This document shows positions 22,910 to 29,464 of a DNA stretch of 40,826 bases, piece after piece. Below the pieces are notes generated by a model, which ran no database searches, was not told the DNA's origin, and saw nothing but the letters and a program-made list of their open reading frames with translations. Numbering within the stretch: the stretch's first letter is position 1; every line of letters starts with the position of its first letter. A program made the translations under genes and the position numbers. This stretch comes from Nocardia kruczakiae NBRC 101016 (lineage in GTDB: Bacteria; Actinomycetota; Actinomycetes; Mycobacteriales; Mycobacteriaceae). The stretch is from contig NZ_BDBL01000058.1 in assembly GCF_001612965.1 (NCBI RefSeq), forward strand, positions 1 to 40,826, read 5' to 3'.

Positions 22910-23440
22910 GTGCCTATCGAGCACGAGGCCAAGATTCTCGGGATAGATCCTCGGACCGCCGAACGTCGCATCCTCGACAAAGGGGGAAGCAAGCTCGGCG
23001 AACGGTTCATGCGGCGCTACGTTTACGACATCACCCCCGGCGATGAATCCAAGTGGATCAGACTGCGCGACAACGGAAACGGCATCACGCTCGCCATTAA
23101 GCAGATCACCGACGATTCCATCGACGGCACTCATGAGGTAGAGGTGACAGTCAGTGACTTCACCGCCACCAACGAACTGCTGAAGCTGATGGGCTTCGTG
23201 CCCAAGTCGTACCAAGAGACCAAGCGCGCGAGCTTCACTCTCGAAGGCGCCCAGCTCGAAATAGATACGTGGCCCCTGATTCCTCCGTATCTGGAGATCG
23301 AAGCAGCGACGACGGAGGACGTGATCCGTATCGCCGAACTGCTCGGCTACGCGGAGGCCGACCTCACCGGCGAGAACACGATCAAGATCTACGCCCGCCA
23401 CGGAATCGACCTGAATACGATTCCCGAACTTCGCTTCTGA
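22910..23440 (+). CDS. CYTH-domain (class IV adenylate cyclase-like) protein
   Basis: A 176-residue single-domain protein of the CYTH superfamily (CyaB-type cyclases, thiamine-triphosphatases, triphosphate tunnel enzymes). The diagnostic E-x-E-x-K near the N-terminus is present as E-H-E-A-K, followed by alternating charged strands (W-I-R-L-R, L-A-I-K-Q, H-E-V-E-V, R-A-S-F, L-E-I-D, L-E-I-E-A) that line the triphosphate tunnel. The GTG at 22910 is chosen because it puts that motif at the N-terminus and has GGAG 7 nt upstream. The substrate could be ATP, ThTP or inorganic triphosphate; cyclase activity cannot be inferred. It converges on the gas-vesicle operon with 21 nt between stops. Confidence 0.85.
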   Translation: MPIEHEAKILGIDPRTAERRILDKGGSKLGERFMRRYVYDITPGDESKWIRLRDNGNGITLAIKQITDDSIDGTHEVEVTVSDFTATNELLKLMGFVPKSYQETKRASFTLEGAQLEIDTWPLIPPYLEIEAATTEDVIRIAELLGYAEADLTGENTIKIYARHGIDLNTIPELRF

Positions 23441-23461
23441 ATGACCCTCCGGTCCGCACCA

Positions 23462-23758
23462 CTACTCGGGCGGGGGTAGCAGCGGTCCGAGGGGCCCCAG
23501 GTCGATGTTGAGGTCTTCCGGGGTGAGGCCGAAGTGTTCGCGCAATTCCTCCATGCGTTGTTCGAGCAGCATCAGGGTGGTTCCGATGCGTTCGACCTGG
23601 GTGTCGGTGAGGTCGCCGGCGTCGACACGGCGCAGTGCTTGGCGCTCCATCAGTTGGCGCAGCAGCTCCACCAGGGTGAGGACGAGGGTGACCAGGCCGC
23701 GCTCCACCGATTCCGGATCGGTGTCGATACGCGGTGGGATACCGCTGAATTCAGTCAT
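23462..23758 (-). CDS. gvpK: Gas vesicle protein GvpK
   Basis: A 98-residue GvpK-family protein, the last gene of the gas-vesicle operon. The conserved core is recognisable: V-E-R-G-L-V-T-L-V-L-T-L-V-E-L-L-R-Q-L-M-E-R-Q-A followed by R-V-D-A-G-D-L and a terminal F-G-L-T-P-E-D-L-N-I-D-L-G-P-L. GvpK is a minor accessory protein required for vesicle assembly. The ATG at 23758 overlaps the end of gvpS by 8 nt, giving translational coupling. No terminator hairpin is evident in the 21 nt before the convergent CYTH stop. Confidence 0.93.
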   Translation of the reverse strand: MTEFSGIPPRIDTDPESVERGLVTLVLTLVELLRQLMERQALRRVDAGDLTDTQVERIGTTLMLLEQRMEELREHFGLTPEDLNIDLGPLGPLLPPPE

Positions 23759-24002
23759 CGCCGTGCTTGTCGGGTGACTCGGGCAGGGCCGGCGGGAACA
23801 GCGTGCTGATCGAGGAGATGAGGGCGCGCAGCGAGATCTGCACCAGATCCACATCGGCGATGGCGAGTTTGATGTCGCCGGTGATGATCACACCGCCGGC
23901 CAACACCCGGTCCAGGAGGTCGACCAGCGCGACACGTCGCTCGGTGTCGACGGTGCGATCGGGCGGTGACGTGCCGGCGCGCGTCATGTCGACTCTCGTC
24001 AT
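23751..24002 (-). CDS. gvpS: Gas vesicle protein GvpS (GvpA-fold)
   Basis: An 83-residue GvpA-family paralogue. The shell-fold core V-D-L-L-D-R-V-L-A-G-G-V-I-I-T-G-D-I-K-L followed by I-A-D-V-D-L-V-Q-I-S-L is clear. It lacks the E-A-R-V-V-x-A-S-V-D-T tail strand of GvpA itself, fitting the GvpS/GvpM minor-shell group that caps or nucleates vesicles. The ATG overlaps the gvpL stop as ATGA; the gene ends inside the gvpK start. Confidence 0.88.
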   Translation of the reverse strand: MTRVDMTRAGTSPPDRTVDTERRVALVDLLDRVLAGGVIITGDIKLAIADVDLVQISLRALISSISTLFPPALPESPDKHGDD

Positions 24003-24787
24003 GACGGCTCGCGCTGCACGCCCGCGAACGAATACGGGGGCCACGGACCGGTGAGCTCTAATCTGATGCCGGGGAACTCGGCGCCGAGCGCCGTCACGGT
24101 CGCGGTGAAGTCCTCGGTCCGGTCGTCGTCGACGAGGTAGGTGCCGTTGAGCACCATCCAGTCGCGTCGGCCGCTCACCGCCGGATCGGTCAGCGGCTGA
24201 CATCGTCCGGCCGCGGCCCGGCGCAGCAGCCGCTCGTGCACCTGTGCGGCCCGCTCGGCCGCATCGCGTTCGACGGTCTCCTGCGCGGACAATTGCGCGC
24301 GCCGCCGGGCCAGATACGCCGCGCCCGGCGTCATCGTGCCGGCTTCGGCCTTCGCCTCGGCGACAGCGGCGGTGAGGGTGGCGCGGTCACCGTACGCGCG
24401 CACTCCCCACTCGGTGCGTCCGCTCACCAGTTCCAGCGCAGCGACGAAATCCGCTCGCCGTTCGTCGAGCGACTCCCGCACCCGGTCGTCGTCGCGGAAG
24501 ACAGTCGCCAGCCGCAACGGAACGGCCTGGCCCCGACCTACGACCGCCGAGACCACCGCGTCGTGGGCCCGTGCCGTCGCCTCCAGCCAGTCCAGATCCT
24601 CGAAGTTCCGGCGCAGCGGCTCCTCGCCGAACACGTCCAGCGGCACGGAGCCGACGAAGGCGGTGAGATTGCCGGAGACGATCGTCCGCACCGGCTCCCC
24701 GGCGACTCCGGTCGGCGCGGCGGTCTCCGCCTCCTCGTCGCTGTGGGGCGTAACCGCGTACAGCCAGACCAGGCAACGACCTGTCAC
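23999..24787 (-). CDS. gvpL: Gas vesicle protein GvpL (GvpF/L family)
   Basis: A 262-residue GvpF/GvpL-family protein, the second such paralogue in the operon. The N-terminus C-L-V-W-L-Y-A-V and the block A-H-D-A-V-V-S-A-V-V-G-R-G-Q-A-V-P-L-R-L-A-T-V-F are typical, as is the Y-L-A-R-R-R helix ~150-180. The family interacts with GvpA and other accessory proteins during nucleation. The GTG at 24787 overlaps the gvpJ stop as GTGA. A longer upstream frame lies inside gvpJ and is ignored. Confidence 0.92.
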   Translation of the reverse strand: MTGRCLVWLYAVTPHSDEEAETAAPTGVAGEPVRTIVSGNLTAFVGSVPLDVFGEEPLRRNFEDLDWLEATARAHDAVVSAVVGRGQAVPLRLATVFRDDDRVRESLDERRADFVAALELVSGRTEWGVRAYGDRATLTAAVAEAKAEAGTMTPGAAYLARRRAQLSAQETVERDAAERAAQVHERLLRRAAAGRCQPLTDPAVSGRRDWMVLNGTYLVDDDRTEDFTATVTALGAEFPGIRLELTGPWPPYSFAGVQREPS

Positions 24788-25179
24788 GATCGCTCTTTCC
24801 TCGACTCGCGCCCACGCTCGATGGGTTGCCGGCGTTCGTTCGCCGCCTCCAGTTGGGCGATCCGCTCGCGCAGTTCCCGGTTCTCGATTTCCAGGTCGCT
24901 GTCCTGCTTCTCCAGCGTGCGAGCCTTGCTGCTGAGCCAGGGATCGGTCTCCCACCAGTCGATGCCCACCGCCTTGGCCGTCTCCAGAGACGCGACCACC
25001 AACCGCAACTTGATGGTGAGCAGTTCGATGTCGAGAAGATTGACCTGGATATCGCCCGCGATCACCAAGCCCTTGTCGAGGACTCGCTCCAGGATGTCGG
25101 CGAGATTGGTGGAGTGCCCGCCCCCACCCCCGCCCCCGTAGGGCTGGGGCGCGTACGAGTCTCCTCCGACCACCGTCAT
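24784..25179 (-). CDS. gvpJ: Gas vesicle protein GvpJ (GvpA-fold plus coiled coil)
   Basis: A 131-residue minor shell protein. A Gly7 run at ~15-21 precedes the GvpA-like core (N-L-A-D-I-L-E-R-V-L-D-K-G-L-V-I-A-G-D-I, ~25-44; L-T-I-K-L-R-L-V-V-A-S, ~54-64). The GvpJ/S-specific W-W-E-T-D-P-W motif follows (~74-80), and the C-terminus (~85-125) is a charged heptad-like coiled coil. The ATG overlaps the gvpO stop as ATGA. The coiled coil could contact another Gvp protein. The poly-Gly segment is unusual and is shared with GvpA of this operon. Confidence 0.9.
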   Translation of the reverse strand: MTVVGGDSYAPQPYGGGGGGGHSTNLADILERVLDKGLVIAGDIQVNLLDIELLTIKLRLVVASLETAKAVGIDWWETDPWLSSKARTLEKQDSDLEIENRELRERIAQLEAANERRQPIERGRESRKERS

Positions 25180-25508
25180 TGCTGTCCCCTCGTGCCGATG
25201 TCGGTGCTACCCCGGATGTAGCGCTTGGTTCTGCGATAGGCCAGCAGGTTCTCGTCGAAATCGATCTCGACCTGATAGAGCGCCATGATGTCGGCCGAGG
25301 AGGGGATGCGGCGATCCTCGAGCACCTCGATCTCCACCAGCCAGCCGTCGTCGGTCGGCTCCACGCTCGTCACGCCCTGGAGGGGGTTCGACGTCAGTTC
25401 CGCGAGGCATTCGACCGCCACTCCCGCGGCCTGCGCCGCGGTCAGGGGCGGTTGTTCGTCCGATGCCTGAGCATCGTCGTGAATGGTGTCGCGGGCCACG
25501 GGAGTCAC
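25176..25508 (-). CDS. gvpO: Gas vesicle protein GvpO
   Basis: A 110-residue GvpO-family protein. After a variable acidic N-terminus, the core V-E-P-T-D-D-G-W-L-V-E-I-E-V-L-E-D-R-R-I-P followed by D-I-M-A-L-Y-Q-V-E-I-D is the hallmark of GvpO, and it ends with the usual basic R-R-T-K-R-Y-I-R-G segment. It is needed for vesicle formation in haloarchaea and is regularly present in actinobacterial clusters. Start is GTG at 25508 with GGAAGAA close upstream, 15 nt after the gvpG stop; coupled to gvpJ by a 4-nt overlap. Confidence 0.92.
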   Translation of the reverse strand: MTPVARDTIHDDAQASDEQPPLTAAQAAGVAVECLAELTSNPLQGVTSVEPTDDGWLVEIEVLEDRRIPSSADIMALYQVEIDFDENLLAYRRTKRYIRGSTDIGTRGQQ

Positions 25509-25523
25509 TTCTTCCGGTCGGAC

Positions 25524-25751
25524 CTACCTCGGACCGGTCATCCGATTCAGGATCTCTTGTTGCGCTTGCGCGGCCTCCTCCGCGGATATCTCGCCGACGG
25601 CCGCGGCACGGTCGATGTCCTCGAGCTCGCGCCGCAACCGCACGGGATCGTGCATCTGCTGTTCGACCTGCTCCTGGATCAATTCACTCAGCCAGATCAC
25701 GCCACGAACCGGCGCGGCGGGGAGCAGGAGTATCGATGAGATCAGACCCAT
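25524..25751 (-). CDS. gvpG: Gas vesicle protein GvpG
   Basis: A 75-residue GvpG-family accessory protein. The N-terminal G-L-I-S-S-I-L-L-L-P-A-A-P-V-R-G-V segment and the R-R-E-L-E-D-I-D...I-S-E-E-E-A-type C-terminal helices match the family closely. It normally works with GvpF/L in early assembly. The gap to the gvpF stop is only 3 nt. Confidence 0.92.
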   Translation of the reverse strand: MGLISSILLLPAAPVRGVIWLSELIQEQVEQQMHDPVRLRRELEDIDRAAAVGEISAEEAAQAQQEILNRMTGPR

Positions 25752-25754
25752 GCC

Positions 25755-26516
25755 TCACCCCTCCGGTGCTCGCTTCGTCACGAAGTCGTAGGCCGCCATC
25801 GGTCCGAGCAGACTCAACTCGACCCGGCCGTCCCATTCCGACATGAGCCGGCGCAGCAACTCCTCCAGTTCGTCCTGCCGGGCCGTTTCGACCAGCGCCG
25901 CGAGGTGAACGGCATCCTCTTCGTGGGTGGGGTCTCGCTGGTTGACCATCGCCCCGAGTTTCTCGAGTTCGGAAGCCACTGTGCGGGTGTCCTCGGCTCG
26001 CTTCGTCTCGATGGCCTGATTGATCATCTCGCCCAGCATGATTCGCTCGTTGCGGGTCGCATCCTCCGATTTCCCGCGGATCTCGTCTCGCAGGCGGGCG
26101 GCGTCGGCATTCTCGTCGAGCAGTTCGCGCAGGATCGCATCCTCGACGTAACGCCCTCTGACGACGAACTGCACCCGTCCCTCGAGTTCCACCAGTGCCG
26201 CGTGGAATTCGTCTTCGTTCGCCTCGAGCAGTTCATTTTCCACCGCATCGGTGTCGGTCATGACCGCGCCGAACCGCAACGGCAGCACGGGGGCCACTGC
26301 CGCGGACCCGTCGAGAAGTTTCTCGTGGGCGGTGAGGTCCTGGGGTGTGCCCAGGGGCCGATCGGAGGCGAGCGGACTGACCAGCGCGGCGATGTCGCCG
26401 TGCCGCACGACCGTGACTTCGCCCGGCGGATCGCCGACTCCGGTGGCGTGGGGCTGCGGCTCCACGTCGGCGGGCACGATGCCGTAGACGTATACGGCTG
26501 TTGCCTCGGCAGCCAT
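25755..26516 (-). CDS. gvpF: Gas vesicle protein GvpF (GvpF/L family)
   Basis: A 253-residue GvpF/L-family protein immediately after gvpA. The signature N-terminus A-V-Y-V-Y-G-I-V-P-A, the block A-P-V-L-P-L-R-F-G-A-V and the C-terminal L-S-L-L-G-P-M-A-A-Y-D-F are all present. GvpF binds GvpA and is thought to keep it assembly-competent. The ATG at 26516 was chosen over an adjacent GTG (26519) because GGAGG lies 7 nt upstream; it overlaps the gvpA stop by one base. Lys/Asp/Glu-rich helices fill the middle third. Confidence 0.93.
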   Translation of the reverse strand: MAAEATAVYVYGIVPADVEPQPHATGVGDPPGEVTVVRHGDIAALVSPLASDRPLGTPQDLTAHEKLLDGSAAVAPVLPLRFGAVMTDTDAVENELLEANEDEFHAALVELEGRVQFVVRGRYVEDAILRELLDENADAARLRDEIRGKSEDATRNERIMLGEMINQAIETKRAEDTRTVASELEKLGAMVNQRDPTHEEDAVHLAALVETARQDELEELLRRLMSEWDGRVELSLLGPMAAYDFVTKRAPEG

Positions 26517-26929
26517 CACCGCTCCTCCCGCTTGGAGGGGCGGTGCACCGTCTGCCGCTTGTCCTGCACATCGCCGAGGAAGTCCGCGACCTTCTTGCCC
26601 GCCGCGTCGAGTGCGCCCTTCGTCTTGTGCTCCGCCGCGCCCTCGGTGACGTCGCCGACGATGTCGGTGATCCCCTTCGGCTCACTGGTCGAGATCTCGA
26701 GCCGGTTCACCGCGTCGGCGAACCGCAGATATGTGTCGACACTGGCGACCACGACGCGCGCGTCGATCGTCACCAATTCGATGCCCACCAGCGACACCCG
26801 GGCGAACGCGTCGATCACCAGGCCTTTGTCGAGGATGGTGTCGATTACATCGGCCAGGCTGGACGAGTTCGGCCGGGCCATGGTGCCGGCTCCGCCTCCG
26901 CCCCCGCCTCCCGCGGGTTCGATCGTCAT
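26516..26929 (-). CDS. gvpA: Gas vesicle structural protein GvpA
   Basis: A 137-residue main shell protein. The highly conserved core is intact (~24-80): S-S-L-A-D-V-I-D-T-I-L-D-K-G-L-V-I-D-A-F then R-V-S-L-V-G-I-E-L-V-T-I-D-A-R and V-V-V-A-S-V-D-T-Y-L. GvpA polymerises into the gas-permeable protein wall. Two additions are unusual: a Gly7-containing N-terminal arm (~7-13) and a hydrophilic ~55-residue C-terminal extension; long C-termini are known in actinobacterial GvpA. The ATG at 26929 overlaps the upstream SRPBCC stop as ATGA; an internal ATG at 26881 just before the core is an alternative start that would remove the Gly run. Confidence 0.94.
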   Translation of the reverse strand: MTIEPAGGGGGGGAGTMARPNSSSLADVIDTILDKGLVIDAFARVSLVGIELVTIDARVVVASVDTYLRFADAVNRLEISTSEPKGITDIVGDVTEGAAEHKTKGALDAAGKKVADFLGDVQDKRQTVHRPSKREER

Positions 26930-28038
26930 CTTCTTGCTCCTCCGCTCACACGTGGGCGGCGAGTGACCGAGCTCTTGCGGGCGGCCGTTCGGCGGCGAGG
27001 TGGCTCGGGTTCTTCCTCCTCGTCGGAATCGCGCTGATCCTCGTCCTGCTCGTCGTCCTCGTCTTCCTCGTCTTCTTCTGCCTCATCCGGTTCTTCGTCG
27101 TCGAACGCTTCCTCGTCGGCGCTGTCCTCGTCGGCTTCTTCCTCGTCGGCTTCTTCCTCGCCGTGGTCTTCCTCGGCGCGGTCTTCCTCCGCGGCGTTCT
27201 CTTCCTCTTCGCGCTGGCGCGCCGTCTCGTCGTCTTCCACGACCTCGCCGTCGCGGATTTCGCCGTGCCAGCCGACGATGTCGTCACCGTGCAGGACCGC
27301 ATCGGTCATGACATGGCGCTGAAAGTGCTTGAGCTCCAACCGGCATCGGCGACCCGCGGCACGCCACATATTGGCGGTCTTCTCGAACACGCCCTGCGGG
27401 TGGTACTCGAGCACCACCAGAATCCGCGTGAGGTTCGGAGTGATTTCGTAGAAGCCGACGGCACCGTCGATATAACCCTTGGCGCCCTTGGAACGCCACA
27501 CGATCCGCTCGAACGGAATCTGTTCGATGATCGTGGATTCCCACGTTCGCCTCGACCAGAACACCTTGCCGGTCCAGCTGAGCTTCTCGTCGGAGACCTG
27601 CTCTACCTGCTCGAGCTTCTTGGTGAATTTCGGGAAGTCGGCGAATTGCGTCCACTGGTCGTAGGCCAGATCGATCGGCACACCGACGTCGATCTCCTCG
27701 ACGATATTGGTCAGCTTCAGCTTCTTTCCGCCGCCACCTTTGCCGCCGCCCCCGGTCAGCGAATTCTTGACCGATTCGAACGTCTGCCCGGCCGAGTGCT
27801 TGAGTTTGCTCATACCTCCGCTCATGACGGCCTTCAGCGGCGATGCGCCGCCGGCCAGCTTGTCCACACCGGTCACCGCCCCGATCAGATTTCCTTCGCC
27901 ACCCGCATAGTCGTTCAACCGGCCGGCCGTTTTCGAGACCCGGTTCGAAAGCCCTTCCACCGCGCGTTCGGCCAGCGTCCCCGCGAGGTTCTGCACCGAC
28001 TGCTGGAGCGGGCCGGCCGCCTGAGCCGTTTTCGCCAT
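26926..28038 (-). CDS. SRPBCC-domain protein with acidic then basic tail, gas-vesicle operon
   Basis: A 370-residue protein in three parts: an Ala/Gly/Ser-rich amphipathic region (~1-95), a START/polyketide-cyclase-like SRPBCC domain (~105-245; D-L-A-Y-D-Q-W-T-Q-F-A-D-F-P-K-F is the usual entry), an ~80-residue tract dominated by Glu/Asp (~267-347) and a short Arg-rich end. SRPBCC proteins recur in actinobacterial gas-vesicle clusters, and this is likely the equivalent of the extra genes in Streptomyces clusters. The domain binds hydrophobic ligands; no role is proven. The ATG at 28038 was chosen over GTG 28047 because AGGAGG lies 8 nt upstream. It is coupled to gvpA by ATGA. Confidence 0.78.
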   Translation of the reverse strand: MAKTAQAAGPLQQSVQNLAGTLAERAVEGLSNRVSKTAGRLNDYAGGEGNLIGAVTGVDKLAGGASPLKAVMSGGMSKLKHSAGQTFESVKNSLTGGGGKGGGGKKLKLTNIVEEIDVGVPIDLAYDQWTQFADFPKFTKKLEQVEQVSDEKLSWTGKVFWSRRTWESTIIEQIPFERIVWRSKGAKGYIDGAVGFYEITPNLTRILVVLEYHPQGVFEKTANMWRAAGRRCRLELKHFQRHVMTDAVLHGDDIVGWHGEIRDGEVVEDDETARQREEEENAAEEDRAEEDHGEEEADEEEADEDSADEEAFDDEEPDEAEEDEEDEDDEQDEDQRDSDEEEEPEPPRRRTAARKSSVTRRPRVSGGARR

Positions 28039-28043
28039 CGCAC

Positions 28044-28670
28044 TCACCTCCTCGTGCGACGCACAGGTGGTTCGTCGGAATCGGAGCGGCTACGGCGTCG
28101 GCTGACCGAAACAGGTTTGCGTCCCGCGGATTTGCGAGCCGTAGTCCCGGAGGTCGTCTTCCGCGCGCGCTTGGTTGCGGGCTTGCGTGCCCGCGGGGCG
28201 GCCGGCTTCCGGTCTTCTTCTTCCTCCTCCTCGCCGGAATCGACGTCCTCGAGATCGTCGTCGGAGGACGCCGCGCCCGCGTCCCGGGCGGCCTCGTCCT
28301 CGTCGTCCGCCTCCGCTTCCGATTCCGATGCTCGGTCGCGGTCCTTGTCCGACAACAGGGAGTCGCCCGACAGCAGGGAGGAACCCTGCTGCAGCCTGCT
28401 GTTCAGCGACTCGAGCTGGTTGCTCGCGGCGGTCACCGCGGCGGATCGAGCCGCGCCCAGCAATTCGTCGCGGACGGTGTCGGTGAGTTGGGTCAGGTCC
28501 GCCGACGATTTGAGCAGCGCCGTCCCCCGCTCGAGCAACTCACCAGGAATATCGGACGACCGTTTCGCCATCATCGCCCCCGCCACCCCCAGCGCGAACC
28601 GCATCTTGCGTGTTCGGCCCAGCAAATAACCTATGCCCACCCCTACCGCAATGCTTGTGCCACCTTTCAT
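28044..28670 (-). CDS. First gene of gas-vesicle operon: glycine-rich helix, acidic and histone-like tails
   Basis: A 208-residue protein. Residues ~5-35 form a Gly-rich hydrophobic helix (S-I-A-V-G-V-G-I-G-Y-L-L-G-R) like the N-terminus of YtxH-type proteins. Residues 40-100 are amphipathic helices, 113-153 are strongly acidic, and 154-208 are Lys/Arg/Pro/Ala-rich like histone H1 tails (A-R-K-P-A-T-K-R-A-R-K). No enzyme motif is seen. It occupies the position of the variable GvpY/T-type genes of actinobacterial clusters; I do not assign a symbol. The ATG at 28670 has GAGGAG 6 nt upstream. It ends 5 nt before the next gene's ATG. Confidence 0.7.
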   Translation of the reverse strand: MKGGTSIAVGVGIGYLLGRTRKMRFALGVAGAMMAKRSSDIPGELLERGTALLKSSADLTQLTDTVRDELLGAARSAAVTAASNQLESLNSRLQQGSSLLSGDSLLSDKDRDRASESEAEADDEDEAARDAGAASSDDDLEDVDSGEEEEEEDRKPAAPRARKPATKRARKTTSGTTARKSAGRKPVSVSRRRSRSDSDEPPVRRTRR

Positions 28671-28786
28671 GGCCTTCTCCTCGTTTGCTCGACACGCCTG
28701 CACGGCCGCACTGCCGCGGGATGGGTCGAGCGATGAGACCCCGATGTTTGGAGTAAGCCACGTCACAGATGGCCTTGTATCAGCGT

Positions 28787-28792
28787 ATACCC
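28787..28792 (-). promoter_or_regulatory. Possible -10 of the gas-vesicle operon
   Basis: GGGTAT on the minus strand, about 115 nt before the first gene, resembles the -10 of SigF/SigB-type stress promoters in actinobacteria. No GTTT-like -35 is seen at the expected distance, so this is weak. Confidence 0.25.
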
Positions 28793-28841
28793 AGCTATCT
28801 CCACTGTGGGCCATTAGTCGGAGGGACTTCCGGCATATCGA

Positions 28842-29153
28842 TCAGTGCAGTCGCCGGGTACGCCGGCGTGGGCGCAGCACTCGCACCGCCCGGCGCCAAC
28901 CGCGCGGTGTGGCGACGAATCGCACCGGCCCGTCGAATCGGTCCGTCGGGTCGAAACCGGACGCAGGGCCACCGGCCCGGCGGGCGGCCTTGTAGCGAGC
29001 CAATCCCTCCTGGAACGCGACCGGGTCGCCGCCGACGTCGGGGTGCTGGGTGCGCACGAACCGGCGGTAGGCCGCGCGGTCGGCGGCCGACCAACCGGCG
29101 CGCGCCGTCGGCGTCCGCGCTTCCCGGATCGGTTCGGGATCTCTGCTCGCCAT
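28842..29153 (-). CDS. Small J-domain-like protein
   Basis: A 103-residue protein whose central part (~20-60) reads as the end of a DnaJ J domain: a helix A-A-Y-R-R-F-V-R followed by T-Q-H-P-D-V-G-G-D, which contains the diagnostic HPD tripeptide, and a second helix F-Q-E-G-L-A-R-Y-K-A-A. HPD contacts DnaK and stimulates its ATPase. The C-terminal ~40 residues are Arg-rich. The ATG at 29153 is preceded by GGAGGGG with very short spacing; an in-frame ATG eight codons earlier is an alternative. It lies just upstream of the gas-vesicle operon on the same strand and might serve its assembly, which is inference only. Confidence 0.65.
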   Translation of the reverse strand: MASRDPEPIREARTPTARAGWSAADRAAYRRFVRTQHPDVGGDPVAFQEGLARYKAARRAGGPASGFDPTDRFDGPVRFVATPRGWRRAVRVLRPRRRTRRLH

Positions 29154-29228
29154 CCCCTCCAGTATCACCACACCCATCGCGCCGAAACCGTGACCGTACA
29201 CACTGTCCGAAATGGGTACTCGGTGGCA

Positions 29229-29393
29229 ATGGACGACAGCGCGCAGATTCGACCGGTACCGATGCGGCGGCGGCCCTGGTTCGCGGATCTGGAAGAAGCC
29301 GAACGACGTGGCGCCCACGGCAATGCCGGGCTCGGCTATTTCGACTGTGATTGCGAGATCTGCCACCGGCGGTTCCGGCCGGCCGCGGTCTGA
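29229..29393 (+). CDS. Small Cys-rich protein, function unknown
   Basis: A 54-residue frame whose C-terminus has a C-D-C-E-I-C-H cluster, suggesting a metal site, after a helical A-D-L-E-E-A-E-R-R-G segment. It is divergent from the J-domain gene. Start context is poor; GC bias at third positions supports coding. No family is recognised. Confidence 0.5.
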   Translation: MDDSAQIRPVPMRRRPWFADLEEAERRGAHGNAGLGYFDCDCEICHRRFRPAAV

Positions 29394-29464
29394 AAGCAAC
29401 TCGCGCCGTTGATCTTTCGTCGTCCGTAGCCGAATCGAACTCGAACGCGGGCAGCTGCGTTCTT

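Noticed and set aside
26731..28629. A 632-residue plus-strand frame opposite the gas-vesicle genes, with long Val/Leu/Phe stretches resembling membrane helices
   Set aside because: The hydrophobic runs are the reverse complement of the Glu/Asp and Lys/Arg tracts in the two accessory genes; there is no start context.
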